This document shows, piece after piece, positions 11,860 through 23,968 of a stretch of DNA of 64,000 nt. Each line of letters opens with the position of its first letter. Position 1 is the first letter of the stretch. The notes below the pieces were generated by a model, which was not told the DNA's origin, made no database searches, and saw only the letters and a program-made list of their open reading frames with translations. The DNA comes from Conus ventricosus. Lineage: Eukaryota; Mollusca; Gastropoda; Neogastropoda; Conidae. Position numbers and translations under genes: made by a program. The stretch lies in NCBI GenBank assembly GCA_018398815.1, contig CM031604.1, positions 54,675,489 through 54,739,488 of the forward strand, given 5' to 3'.

Positions 11860-12540
11860 CCCTCCCTGTCCTCCTCCCTCCAGCGGTTCTCAAAATTGGA
11901 TAACGGCTGACCACTGCGGTCGCTCCGCTCCAGTCACGAACCCCAGGTGGCCGAGTGACCGCTTCCTTACGCCCCTCTCCCTTCCGACCCCCCTTTCCTC
12001 TACCCCACTCTGCCCCCTTCATCCCTGCGGGGTGCCCATGGTTGTTTGTGACACCCCATAGGCGGAAGGTCCGCCTCTGTCCCCACCCCCACTCCCACGC
12101 CCCTGTCCTCCCGGCCACAACTTAAGCGGTCATAGGGTTAAGTTTTGCGACGAATGCCTCACGTTCTGGCAGGGAGGGTTAAGGTCAACAGCCGGAGTCA
12201 GCTGGGGGTCGTATAATTTTATACAGGGTTTTTTCTGCATTCTGGTCCTCTCCCTCACCCTACCCCCCCCCCCCCTCCCTCCTTCCCCAACCCTCATCCG
12301 CTGCCATCACTCTGATTCTTTCTTTCTCTCATTCTATGCTCAGGCTCTCTAGTTCAGTCTGAAAAATGTGGCACTCTTATTGCGTGTTCGTTGCGTATTC
12401 AAGAGTTGGCGTTGTACGTGTGTGCAGACGTACTCCATTCAGGTAATGGTTGTAAATAAGAAATTAGTAGAATTAGCGTGCGCGCACACACTTACCAGAC
12501 AAACAATGTACAGGCAGGCGCTCACTCTCTGCTCAGTGTC
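11860..12540. other. GC-rich unique DNA, no gene recognised
   Basis: This is locally C-rich sequence. Open frames across 11795-12118 show no domain. The (CT)n microsatellite begins at about 12550. Confidence 0.5.
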
Positions 12541-12543
12541 TGT

Positions 12544-12594
<51 letters not shown>

Positions 12595-12595
12595 A
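12541..12595. repeat. (TCTG)n and (CT)n
   Basis: TCTG units at 12544-12565 followed by (CT)n to 12592. Confidence 0.9.
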
Positions 12596-12887
12596 GTATT
12601 TTGTTTTCACCAGTGAGCACAGTAACAAATAAGCCATCCATGACCTGGCCCGTAGCGTTCCACTAAGTCAGTTCTGACCTGTGGGTGTTACTGTTAAGTC
12701 TCTCCGCCCAGTGTCCCACTCACCTCAGCTCTCTTGATCCCCCCCCCCTCACCCCTCCATCTCTCCCTCTCTCACGTTCCGCTCACCTCACATAGCATCC
12801 TCTCACCACCTTCCACTCCACTACCATACTCTGTCCACCTGCAGCCTGCTATTGTTCTTAATTTTCCGGCAGATTGAGGTAAACAAT

Positions 12888-12935
12888 GCAATGACAAATG
12901 TATTCACGAAGTTTCGTGAATACACTTGTCATTGC
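12888..12935. repeat. 48-bp near-perfect hairpin (inverted repeat)
   Basis: The 23-base left arm beginning GCAATGACAAATGTATTCAC pairs with the right arm TTCGTGAATACACTTGTCAT-TGC over 22 of 23 positions around a 2-base centre. Flanks do not extend the pairing, so it is too short for a typical animal pre-miRNA. It may be a MITE relic or cruciform site. Confidence 0.8.
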
Positions 12936-13960
12936 AACGCTAATGGGTCGCGATACAATTGTTAACTATGTAATTCATTGGTCACAGTATTGCCCTGCAT
13001 AAGACACCATAATGCAGTGCTGTATGTCAAAGAACTATTCATGACTGCGGTTTTCCCATCGTCTATAGTTTGATTACAATGCAGTGCAAACACAGCACCC
13101 CCAATCATAACGAATCAATACGTGCAGCACAGCCCAAAGAATGCAGCACACGGTGGGCCTGCGGCGTAATGCTACGAATACTTCACCCAGTTAACAAGTT
13201 AATTATTTTCACAGGATGTTCGGCGAAAACCCCTCCCTTCTCTTTTATAATACCCAATGAAAATAAAACAAATTTTGGTTTCACGTACATCTGGACCTCG
13301 TAGCTGCTGTGAGAAGAACTATGCGCACGTCGCTGTGGGAAAAGCGTTTCAATCAAAACGAAAATTCTTTGCGTTTGAGAGCAATCGCTTTGGACGTTGC
13401 TCTGTCGTACAGGGAACAGAAAAAGACTGCCTCAGACAACTAGTCAGTACGTACACTGGGCAGATACGAACTTTTTCTGCTCATCAGATGTACCACTCTT
13501 ATATGCTGAGTACGTGTTTCCTCAAGACTGTCGTACTGAGTACAGAGAAGATAGGATATCCCAGAAGTCTAACACAAGATATTGTGACTGGATGATTCGA
13601 AGGATTGGACTGGTTGCACTATCCTATCCTGTTGCACACCATTGAGGACGAGTAGCTATGGAAATTTCCCCAACTGCTGAAGTCCCAGCATTCCACAGTC
13701 AGGAGATCATCATCATGTTGGATTAACATAGCACCCCTAAGTCTTAGTCACGCGCTTAAATTGTTCTTCGGTTGGATGAAAAACTATTAAATTTATCCCT
13801 ACTCCCTACACACATACACACACGCACATGCACACGCACGCACACACACGCGCGCGCGCTAAGCGAGAGACGCTTACGCAGAACATCTGAGAATAATCTT
13901 TGATAGACTGTAAACAGCCCGAATAATACCTAGTTCATTCAGCAAGACAAATTAATGGTG
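12936..13960. other. Unique stretch, no gene recognised
   Basis: A 112-codon open frame at 13257-13595 has no recognisable domain and no convincing splice context. (CA)n/(GC)n at 13810-13860. Confidence 0.5.
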
Positions 13961-13969
13961 CCTGGATCG

Positions 13970-14045
13970 CTGTTTTGGTAGAGCGGCTGATATGATGAGC
14001 TCGTCTTCCGACGAGTGTGGCTTCGACCCCATAGTTGCCTGAGTT
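13970..14045 (+). mobile_element. tRNA-like SINE head relic
   Basis: TTTTGGTAGAGCGGCTGATA resembles a pol III A box. The hairpin CTCGTC-TTCC-GACGAG sits at the anticodon-arm position and GTGGCTTCGACCCC resembles a B box about 35 bases later. No acceptor stem closes, so it is a decayed tRNA-derived element rather than a tRNA gene. Confidence 0.4.
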
Positions 14046-14049
14046 ATAT

Positions 14050-15895
14050 ATCTATCTGTCTGTTTTGTCTATCTAACTATCTAAGAAAAGAAGGGGGAAA
14101 AAGAACGTCCTAGCTTTTTTTTTTTTGGCCCACATTCCTGTTTTATCGTTCCGGCAGTATCAGTGTAGTGTTTGAAAAGGTCTCATCTTGCGGATATTTA
14201 TCATCGTAGGTCATATCATCTGTTGGGCAGCGAGTTTATGCATTGTGGACTAGATCTTCGATAAGAAAGACGGAAAAACTCTCCGGATTCCGGAATGCAC
14301 GACCCTAACCAACTCAATTAGACCCTTGCTCAAACCCAAACAGATGTCAACCCTAACCTTATTCCGACCCGCTACTTGACCGCAACTGTATAAAGCCATG
14401 TAAAATCCATGACTGGTAAATTTTGCTTGTAGTGTTGGGGCGGTGGAATTCCCTTCTACTTTCACCATCCATGAGGAAGAAGGTTCACCCCCCAACTGAA
14501 GCCGCCTAGGTATCGACGTTAAAGCTTGACATAACCTCTCCTAACAAGTAGCCTCTCCTAAGCCGTTACGTCTCCAATAATAATCTCAATAAGTCTTCGT
14601 GGCAAGCCGTGTACCATGTGGGCTTCCTCACAATTCAGTGTGCAGCCATGGGTGACATACGAATGGTCTGCATGCACTCCTGAAAGTGCAGTTCCCTTCC
14701 TTCCTTTTTCGAAATCATGTTCAGCTAAAAATGCATTTCTGGAGAATAATTTAAAAAACAACAACAACGAATATCCCCCCCCCCCCCCCACACACACACA
14801 CTCTCTCTCTCTCTCTCTCTCTCTGGTCCTTATCTCGGAAAGAGATTCTTGTCAGAATAACTTTTCGTCAATTTCTAATGTTAAAGTAAAGTATAAATGC
14901 TCATTGTTTCTTTCTTCCTTAACTTTGTTTGTCTTGGAGTTAACATGGCCAGAAACACAAGTAAACATTATGCATAATTATTGTACATGAGGATCGTTAG
15001 ATGATCACAGTTTTCATCAGTGGTATGTCGTGGTCTTTGTTTTCTACTGTGACCGGCTCCAACAGAACTTAACAGAGTTTGACTTGCGTTATGAAGAGGG
15101 TTTTAACATTCTGTTGTACAAAAACACAAGTTTAGCTCTCTGAGAGGACTTCGGATATGAAGTTTTCCAGAATATTGGCGCTAAAACCTTTTAGCAGGCT
15201 GACTCGGACATTTGTCCGTACTATCCTATTCTTTCAGCTCCCAGCATATTTGATCACTTGTTTCTCCTCCCGTAACTCACACGTTTGAGTGTCATTGACA
15301 TAGTGTCTCAATCATCCGGCCTCGCAAAAACTACCTTGCAGGGCAGTACTTATATATAAGAGGGGTAAGACACAGAGAGAGATGGGTGGACAACAATTAG
15401 GTATGGACAGGCCTGACTTTTGTTGATTACCAGAGACCGGTTGAAAAGGGACGAAAGACGTAGGAGGATTGCCAGTTCAACCTGCAATGTTTCCTCAACG
15501 ACCGTAGGGTTAACAGAGTGATGATGACGACATTGTACCAGATTTGGAAAAGCAGGGTGAGGGAAAGGGAGGAGGGAGTGTTTGGTCCTACGTGTTAAAC
15601 CAGCCTTTAGAGGGGCTCTCAGTGGGTGTGGCTCACTCCAGCAGTTCCAAATGCAGTGCCAAGGTTTCAGCTGGCAGGCTGCTGTAGCGCTGTGCAAAGA
15701 TTAAGGATTGTTTAAAAACGAGTTGGTGAGAGAAGTGGTGGGAGTGGGGTGTAAGAAGTCAGAACATAATTATTTACACGTGGATCCACACATGGGGTTT
15801 CTCCCAGGAAATAAATCCTAGTAATACCGGAGTCATAGGAGATTGACATGGCAGTTGCCTTAAGGATTCTGCACTCTGAAACGATGAGTTTCTAG
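14050..15895. other. Mostly unique sequence, no gene recognised
   Basis: Contains C17/(CA)n/(CT)n at 14775-14824. Open frames 14250-14495 and 15350-15697 (both minus) lack recognisable domains. Confidence 0.5.
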
Positions 15896-15902
15896 TTCTC
15901 AG

Positions 15903-15933
15903 CACACACACACACACACACAACACACACACG

Positions 15934-15965
<32 letters not shown>

Positions 15966-15972
15966 CAGAGAG
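15903..15972. repeat. (CA)n and (GA)n
   Basis: (CA)n at 15904-15931 followed by (GA)n to 15972. Confidence 0.9.
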
Positions 15973-17640
15973 CTGTTTTGCTGTGAGCTTAGTTGACCAG
16001 TACATGTCCGTCAAAGCTTAGTTGATCGGTATATGTTCGTCATACTTGGAAAGGTGTTCTGTACATTTGTGCACATGTCATGTTTTGAGGTCTATTTGAG
16101 GAAATTTTTCAAGTTATTTACATTCTTTGGAATGTAAGAAATAGTTCATACACAAAGTTTAACCTCAAAAGTTTTTTAAGGACATTTGCGTACAAATATT
16201 TACATATTAAAATTTCAAAAACACTTGCATACAGGGCTTCATGCATTGGAGGAGAGTCAGTCTGGAACAAAGATGGAAACTTATTGGTGCATGGAAGGGA
16301 ACCCAAAAGCGTAGTCCCCGTAACAAAGTATGTAAATACATAAATTTGTAAATAAATAAATGATCAGTCATCATCATTATAAAAAAGGGGAAAAAGGGGG
16401 GAAAACAGAAAAAAAACACAAACAAGTGACAACAACAACAACTGCAAGAACATTAAAACAAGGAAAGAATTTACTCTGGTGAGCAGAATAAAGATAACAA
16501 CCATTTTCATTTTAACCTTTATTATAAGAGCGATCATTGTTTTGCCGTCCGCACGTGCAAAATCAAACAATCGTGTGCTGCCTGTGGGTTGTGCTTACCT
16601 AGGTTCTACCTTGAATTTGTTGCTGACTCTGAAGACCAGAAAGCACTGTACTGGTTAGTTGTGTTAATAGTGGCACGAGTTGTGTGTGCGCGCACCAGCT
16701 TTTGTTTTATTATCTCAGTGTATGTGTATATATGTAGACTTGTTTCCTCATATGATTTCGCCGAACTTCGTACGCAGCACAACAACAACAACAATAACAA
16801 CAACAATAACAGCAGCGACAACAGCAGAACATCGGGGAATAGGGGAAGAAGGGATCTTTAGACGAAGTTCTTGGGCAGTAATTACACTTGTGATGCTCAA
16901 CCATGGCGGTGTCTGTGTACTTTTTGTCCAAAGAGCGACAACTCTCGCAAAATTTCGCGCTCGAACCCAGCCTTACTCCTTCACTCTCCCTGAAAAAGAA
17001 AATGGGAAGATTTGTGCACATTCTTTGTAGAATGTACACTTCTTTTTGTTGAAAATTACTTCAAAAGCAATTTTGGGTAAACACTGTAGGTACGTGGGAA
17101 AAAACAACAACACTAGATCTAGATATAAAAAAACCCACCATCACAAAAAAAAAAAAAAATCAAATGGACATCAGTGAAGAAAGATCCCATTTGTTAAAAC
17201 TATTAAATAACGTCCCTTAGAGAAAAAGAAAGCTGAAATACTCTGTGGCAGTATGAGTGCAAAATGGGGTCAGATGCCCCAGCTCACCCCTTACCCCTCC
17301 ATCCCCGACTTCCCAAAACAAAGGTCACAACAGGTGACAGCAGGTCAGGTGACAGCAGGTCAAGTGACAGTGTAGGACCATATAAATCTCGCGTTGATAC
17401 CACTCCAGGCATACCTATCTGCGCGCGCCTTTGCAATGTCGACTGTCCGTTGCAGTCAGGTGCCTAATAAGATGACTCACTAACAGACTACGGCAGCGGG
17501 ACGTAGTGTATAGAGGGTTTCTTCATGCCGATTGGCTCAGGTGAATTTTGTGCGGAGCTAACATAATTGTTTTAAGTTCCCGAAATCTAAAAACGTGACT
17601 CGTTTAGTTCTTGTTCATATATATATTCAGACTGGATGTT
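15973..17640. other. AT-rich unique sequence, no gene recognised
   Basis: Includes a (CAA)n/(CAATAA) patch at 16779-16812 and small direct repeats of caggtcaggtgacag near 17330-17370. No coding exon could be supported. Confidence 0.5.
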
Positions 17641-17756
17641 TCTCTTCTCTCTCTCTCTCCTGAATGCTATTTCCCCCTATTTATTCAATCTAAGACATAA
17701 GAGCAAGCTTTGTTTATAATTAAATATATATCTATATATTATTATATATATATATA

Positions 17757-19109
17757 ATGCTGAACAATTAAGTAGTGGGGAAAAACAAGTGCAGGTTAAC
17801 GATTCTTCAGTCGTTATAGTAATGATTTGGCAAAGATTTGAACTTTAAAAAAAAAAAGAAAAAAAAATTGAAGATGAAGAAAATGGGGGGATTATATATA
17901 TATATATATATAATAATGAGAAGCCCTTCACTAGGTGCCTGAGGGGAATCATCGTAATCCCTCTTGAAAGCACATTTATTTGTATTGCCTGCTCCTAGGC
18001 CTTTCGTCCGCTGGATCGGACTCGTCAGGGCGACCCACGGCTGATTGTGTCAGTGCTCTTGGTGGCAAATAGAGACACACCACAGATCATAATTGTGTGG
18101 CGTTCTTCTCACCACCAAGGGTTAAAAAAAAGAATCCAACAGCACCCCTCAAAGCATCCAGCAAAGGGTAGTAAATGGAACAAAACACAAGTGTGGAGAT
18201 GAAAAAAGTTGCTGAAAAACTAAGCATTATTCAAACAATATAAAATATAGGGGACAATCTTTGAGCCTATGCTTGAGGATTTCAAGGATGCAAGGGAGAT
18301 CAAAAGATATAGAACAGTGTGAGCGGTCAGCTCTGCTGTTCAATAACCCAAGCATTGTGAGTGGCTAAGAATTGTACAGAAAAACCTTTACTTGGATCTC
18401 CTAAGAGATGCAGTCTCCCACCATTGACCAAACAATAGAATGCTGAACAATTAAGTAGTGGGGGAAACAAGTGCAGGTTAACAATTCTTCAGTCGTTATA
18501 GTAATGACTTGGCAAAGATTTGAACTTAAAAAAAAAAATTGAAGATGAAGAAAATGGGAATATATTATAAATATGAGAAGCCCTTCACTAGGTGCCTGCG
18601 GGAATCATCGTAATCCTCTTGAAAGCACATTTGTATTGCCTGCTCCTAGGCCTTTCGTCCGCTGGATCGGACTCATCAGGGAGACACGGCTGATTGTGTC
18701 AGTGCTCTTGGTGTCAAATAGAGACACACCACAGTCCATAATTGTGCGGTATTCTTCTCACCACCAAGGGTTAAAAAAAGGATCCAACAGCACCCTCAAA
18801 GCAGCCAGCAAAGGGTAGTAAATGGAACAAAACACAAGTGTGGAGATGAAAAAAGTTGCTGAAAAACTAAAGCATTTTCAAACAATATAAAATATAGGGG
18901 ACAATCTTTGAGCCTATGCTTGAGGATCCATTCAAGGATGCAAGGGAGATCAAAAGATAAGGAACAGTGTGAGTGGTCAGCTCTGCTGTTCACTAACCCA
19001 AGCATTGTGAGTGGCTAAGAATTGTACAGAACCTTTACTTGGATCTCCTAAGAGATGCAATCTCCCACTGATTGACCAAACAATAGAATGCTGAACAATT
19101 AAGTAGTGG
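17757..19109 (+). repeat. Tandem duplication of a 648-683 bp unit (two copies plus the start of a third)
   Basis: The unit begins atgctgaacaattaagtagt at 17757, again at 18440, and a third time at 19088, where it stops after about 22 bases and runs into (TA)n. Copies 17757-18439 (683 bp) and 18440-19087 (648 bp) are nearly identical. They differ mainly in homopolymers, an (AT)n patch and small indels. Each unit contains a stem of CTTGGTGG ... CCACCAAG enclosing CACACCACA ... TGTGTGG. There is no protein-coding potential. It could be a low-copy satellite or a tandemly inserted non-autonomous element. Confidence 0.93.
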
Positions 19110-19190
19110 ATATATATATATACAAGAAAACACAACAACAACACTTTTCTGGACAGCAAATATTTCGGCGATTGCCTTTATCGATGCTTG

Positions 19191-19277
<87 letters not shown>

Positions 19278-19313
19278 TAGCTGTTAAGCCTAAAAGTTTC
19301 AAAAGTGCTCAAC

Positions 19314-19361
<48 letters not shown>

Positions 19362-19438
19362 GACAATGGTAGTGAGTACCAGCAGAGATTTAAAAAAAAT
19401 GCTCAACCGAACTGGGATAGTTTTAAACCTTACTTTTT

Positions 19439-19509
<71 letters not shown>

Positions 19510-19510
19510 C
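19110..19510. repeat. Three (TA)n arrays and (GT)n
   Basis: (TA)n at about 19195-19275, 19316-19356 and 19441-19475, followed by (GT)n at 19480-19506. They start exactly where the third copy of the 650-bp unit breaks off. Confidence 0.95.
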
Positions 19511-19514
19511 TACA

Positions 19515-20009
19515 CGTACCTAAACAATGGCTTGCACTCCAGTTACCTGCCATCTCGGCGTTTGAAACTTTAGGGGGTGAGATTAAGGTATGACCGAACG
19601 TAATTATCAACAGGAAACTCTGCAGACATAAAAGTGAAAAGTCTAACCCTCTCTACATGAACAAGGACTAAACAAATCTTGTTTAAGGATTTGGGGCAGC
19701 TAAAGTGAAGGAATACTTTGGAACTTAGAATGATTTTGTCGGCTTTGAGAAAAAAAAACCCAGCTGAGCTGATCGGCGAGCAGAACCTATCCTCTACGTC
19801 TTGCTGACGTATTTGGTTGGGCATCATGAATAAGTCATTGGCCATAACTCGCTATCAGGGCTTGCCTACCACGGACAGCCGACATTGCGCAAGGAGTGGT
19901 ATTACACGTAGCTATAAATAGATCTGTGTGTGCCTTCATGTGTGTGTGTGTGTGTGTGTGTTTCTCTCTCCCTCTCTATCTCTCTCTGTGCGCCCGCGTG
20001 CGTGCGTGC

Positions 20010-20059
<50 letters not shown>

Positions 20060-21004
20060 AGAGAATGAATATAAAAGGGAGACTGTGTGTGTGTGTGTGG
20101 TGTGATGTGTGTGAATCAAGTCAGATTATTCTGTATTGAGGGTAAAAGAATGTTTTACAGGATGGAGATAAGAGAGGGGGGGAGGGGAGAGAGAGAGAGA
20201 GATAAAAGGAGAGGTGTGTGGGTGTGGGCAAGTCAGATTATCATTTGTTATCTGAGTTTCAGTGTTTTTAATCACCATAACCAAAGGGAAAAATTATGTA
20301 GTACGGGTCATTGGGAACAATTACTAGAAGCTACGAAAGAGAAAATGGAGTGTGAGAGAGAGGAGAGGTGGGTGGGGAAGGGGTGTTGGAGGGCTGGTTG
20401 GGGGAGTTTAAGGAGGAGTTATTGGATTTGCAGTGAAAGGAGGACCCCGGCGCTGAGGAAAAAATGTGTGCTTTTTGTCTTCATCAAAAGGTCTTACAAT
20501 GCGATAGTCTTCGAAAAAGAGTTGCATACAATTAGATGCTTGAAGTTTGGCAGGTGCTGGTCTTGGAGTTTCAACAGTCCTTTTTTTTTGTACCCCACCC
20601 ACCCCTACCCCCTTTGTATGTGTTTTGTTTCTCAAGACGTGGTCTAGTCGCTTCATTATTGCTATACATATTCCATTATCAATAGCTGCTGCTGCATTTG
20701 GTGCGTACCGCTGTGTCAGCACGACAACAGCTGTTGACACTAGGGTTGTGTTTGGACGTAGGCCTCGTGCACGCGAAATACTGTGCAACAATTGTAGGTC
20801 TGTAATGGCGGTGCTAGCGACGTTATTGTGCATGTATCCAGTAAATACAGCGGTTGACTTGTGCTACCGATACAAACTCAACAGTCGTGCCCAGAACTGA
20901 AAATCAGTTTTAGCGGTGGTGCGGAGCGGAAATTGGGGCAGAGAACACCAGTAGGGTCAAATGGAAGGGTGCTAGGCGATGGGTTGTGTGTGTGAGAGAG
21001 ATGA

Positions 21005-21038
<34 letters not shown>

Positions 21039-21945
21039 GAGAGACAGGAGGGAGAGTGCGTGCAGGTGTGTGTGTGCAGAGGAGGAGAGAGAGAGTGGGT
21101 GAAGAAGTAGGTGTGTTAGAAAAGGGTAAAGAAGGAGTGAAACAAGTTGGAAGGAGGTGGAAGGGAGTAAGATTGGGGGGGGGGGGGGGGGGGGGCGGAG
21201 GGGTAAGTGGGTGATAAGGTAAGCATGAATATTAATTTGTCCAGAACGTTCAGGCGAACAGTTTAATTGTCATGTATTACCGATATGGAAAAGGGCAACG
21301 TAGGTGGGATTGTTGACTGTATCATGATATATAGTTGCTGCCTTTTCTTTTTTCACCAGTTGTTCTTGTGTCACCTATTGGTTCCCAGATTTTTTTTCTT
21401 GTCAGCTTGTCATGAAGCCTTCAAATATTTGTACATTTTTATCTATCATCTTTATTTTGGCAGATTCCCATTCTTGTCATTTGTATTGCTTTTTTTCTCA
21501 GTTTGCATTGTGCATCAAAATACATGATTCAGTTAAGGTCTTTCAAAAGCATATCAATTCTCACATCTTAAGATTATACCCTGAGACACCTGTCCCTCTC
21601 ATCCCTAACCTTTCTCTTATTCTTGATGTCATAATCTTTTTTGCAGTAAACAATTGATTCTGCAAACACAAACAGTAATGCAACATACACATTTATAGTT
21701 ATCAAGACACATTAGTCTTACATAACCTCAACACATTTCTGTACAAGTGGTAGTTCAGGCAATAGAGAAATGAACGGGCAGGTCAGAAAATGAAGTAAGA
21801 AAATACCTTTTGTTTGTTGCTGCTGTTTTTAGAAATGTGATGGCAGGGTGCATGCGCGCGCGCGCGCGTGCGTGTGCGTGTGCGTGTGCCCGCACGCGCG
21901 TGCGGCATGCGTTTGTATGTGAGATGTGTGTGTGTGTGTGTGTAA
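19515..21945. other. Intergenic or intronic DNA with GT/GA microsatellites, no gene recognised
   Basis: (GT)n 19938-19962, (GA)n 20010-20065, GA/GT patches 20990-21045, G21 at 21175-21195, GC/GT alternation 21855-21945. A 117-codon open frame at 20547-20900 has no recognisable domain. If the kinase N-lobe exons lie upstream, all of this is intron. Confidence 0.5.
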
Positions 21946-22025
21946 ATGGCCTATAGATAAAGCATTGTTCCCTTAATCCAAGGGTCCTGTGTTTGGTTAC
22001 TGCTTTAGACTGGAGATTTTTTAAT
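21946..22025 (+). mobile_element. Decayed tRNA-SINE head
   Basis: TGGCCTATAGATAAAGCATT (A-box-like) is followed by GGGTCCTGTGTTTGGTTACT (B-box-like) and GACTGGAGATTTTTT. This is the layout of molluscan tRNA-derived SINEs. It is diverged and truncated at the 3' side. Confidence 0.45.
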
Positions 22026-22431
22026 GCATGATATTTGTTAATACATTTAAAAAAGAAAGAAATGTGTAAAACCCATTCAATTCTTCATAGAGAGTAGTCG
22101 TAACATGCAGTGGAAAGGATGGTACAAGCAATAACTCCAGTAAAATCCACGCACACTATGCTGTGTGCAGACATTGTCTGTGAGCGGTTGGTTGGTTCAG
22201 CAGTTTGGAGACAGTACTTCTCTGGGTCCAACAGGCACCACTGGTGTATCATCATCTTTTTTCTTCCAGCCACACTTGAGTCGCGTGTAAACATCATCAC
22301 TGAAACAGAATGTAGGATCAAAACTGGTCACATTAGCAAGAATTTCACTGATAGCGAACTTGAAAGATTTCCCTGCAGAAGAACGAACAAGAAGAAGATT
22401 ACGATGATGGTAACGTGCATGTATGTTTCAG

Positions 22432-22579
22432 TTTTTGAGAAGAAGGTCGGATTTGTGCTGGTCATGGACTGTGCTCTGGGCGGGGAGCTGTATGACCATC
22501 TGAACACCCACGCATATCTCGGAGCTGACACGCGGCGCCTCTTCAGACAGATTGCCTCGCCGTCCACTACATGCATCAG
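22432..22579 (+). CDS. NUAK-family kinase, exon encoding hinge and alpha-D/alpha-E region (N-lobe exons not in window)
   Basis: After the acceptor gtatgtttcag the exon reads FEKKVGFVLVMDCALGGELY and continues through DHLNTHAYLGADTRRLFRQIAS. This corresponds to the NUAK1/2 segment covering the hinge, the GELYD motif and helix E. The exon starts in phase 1 and ends ...ATGCATCAG before the donor GTATGG at 22580. Near 22557 the frame slips by one base: restoring one G after TCG turns the ending into an A-V-H-Y-M-H-Q type ending that joins the HRDLKLEN exon in phase 0. Length is 148 nt, where 149 is needed. NUAK kinases are LKB1-activated AMPK relatives acting on myosin phosphatase, adhesion and splicing. 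The N-lobe exons (glycine loop, VAIK) were not seen upstream in 22 kb, so they probably lie outside the window. The missing base may be an assembly error. Confidence 0.9.
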
Positions 22580-22801
22580 GTATGGGAAACCTTGATTGAT
22601 AGTGACACGAAGAGGCAGTTTTCTGAACATGTAGAAAGCTATCGACCCAATTTGTGATCGTTTTCTCTCTCTCTCTCTCTCTTTTATTTTTTTTAAAGCA
22701 TATAGATGTGTTTGATGTATTCTCACACACACTGCGGGTACGCGTGCACACACAGACACGCACACACTCTCTCTCTCTCTCTCAAACACCCACACACACG
22801 C

Positions 22802-22940
22802 ACACACATGAACGCAAGGGGATGCATTCATTCAGTTCACATGTTTGCATGCATACAGTTGTACATACTCACACACATGAACGCAAGGGGATGCATTCAT
22901 TCAGTTCACATGTTTGCATGCATACAGTTGTACATACTGT
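22802..22940 (+). repeat. Perfect tandem duplication, 69-bp unit
   Basis: The unit starting acacacatgaacgcaagggg at 22802 repeats at 22871 with no visible mismatch to about 22937. Low divergence implies a recent slippage or duplication event next to (CA)n/(CT)n. Confidence 0.95.
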
Positions 22941-23121
22941 CATATTTTAGTTTATCATTACCTTACTGGGGCTTTTCAATGCTGTTAACTTTAAGGGAAA
23001 AAAGTCTATTCTGACAGGAAACAAAGACAGTGTTTACAGAACTCTGACCTCCACTCGCGGACGGCACGTGCGGACGTGTTTTCTCGGCTCCCGCGTCGAC
23101 GTTGTTTTATTTGATTGATTG

Positions 23122-23400
23122 AGGGGCGTCAGCCCGCTATTGCGTGGGCCCGCTATTGCGCGGGCCCGCTATTGTGCTACAGTGTAGGGTTAGGGTTAGG
23201 GCCCGCTATTGCGGGGCCTGTTTATTGCGCGATTGCGTGGGCCCGCTATTGCGCGACAGTGTAGGGTTAGGGTTAGGGTTAGTGTAGGGTTAGGGTTACA
23301 GTTGGGTTAGCAGGCCGCGCAATATCGGGCCATAGCGGGCCGCGCAAGAGCGGGTCCCCGCAATAGCGGGCCGCGCAATAGTGGGCCCGCCCCCATTGTT
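23122..23400. repeat. GC-rich palindromic element with TTAGGG arrays in its centre
   Basis: Left arm: repeated GGCCCGCTATTGCG units (23133-23175 and 23199-23255). Right arm: the same motif inverted, CCGCGCAATAGCGGGCC, at 23314-23390, so the ends GGGGCG...CGCCCC pair. Two TTAGGG runs (about 23183-23200 and 23261-23310) sit between. The arms are unlike any other sequence in the window. Confidence 0.9.
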
Positions 23401-23968
23401 GGGATCAATGCATGTCAGCGAGAGGGCTGCCTGGTTTTTGGAGCTCCCGTTTTAAATTCATTTTTACATCTTTTACGCCTTGCATCTTTTACTCATACGA
23501 GTATCCGTGAATTTTAATAATCAGCACTGTTAGCTGTTGGTAGTTTACGCTTATTCTTTTCTTTTTTTAAAGAAATTGTGTTTTAAACCCAGGTAAGGTG
23601 AGTCTTTCTTATTTGGCTTTTCAAGATGGCTACGGCGAGTTGTTCCTCAGCTTCGTTAAAAGTTTTCTATTTTTCCTTGCTGTTTCACATGTGGACAGGA
23701 ACAACAATATCCCTAGCACTCAGTTTAATTTTGAAATTTTAGATGTACACGCCTTTAGTTCCATTTTTGCTGGTTTTAAAACTTTGTGCAACCTGAACAT
23801 GTTAGTCTCCTGTGTGCACCTGTGCGAGTACTGTTCTCCGTCTATTACTAGGCCAGATTTGAACCCCTGATTTCAATTAACATCAGAAATAGTACAGTGA
23901 TAAGGAATTGTTTGAATAAAAGAGTTAGATATAGAGGAGTTAAATCATGGCTTTTAAGCCTTATCCTG

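Noticed and set aside
20547..20900. 117-codon open frame as a host gene
   Set aside because: No recognisable domain, no splice context, and overlapping open frames on the opposite strand.
23180..23310. Chromosome end
   Set aside because: TTAGGG runs are short, interrupted and internal, with unique intron DNA and kinase exons beyond them on both sides.
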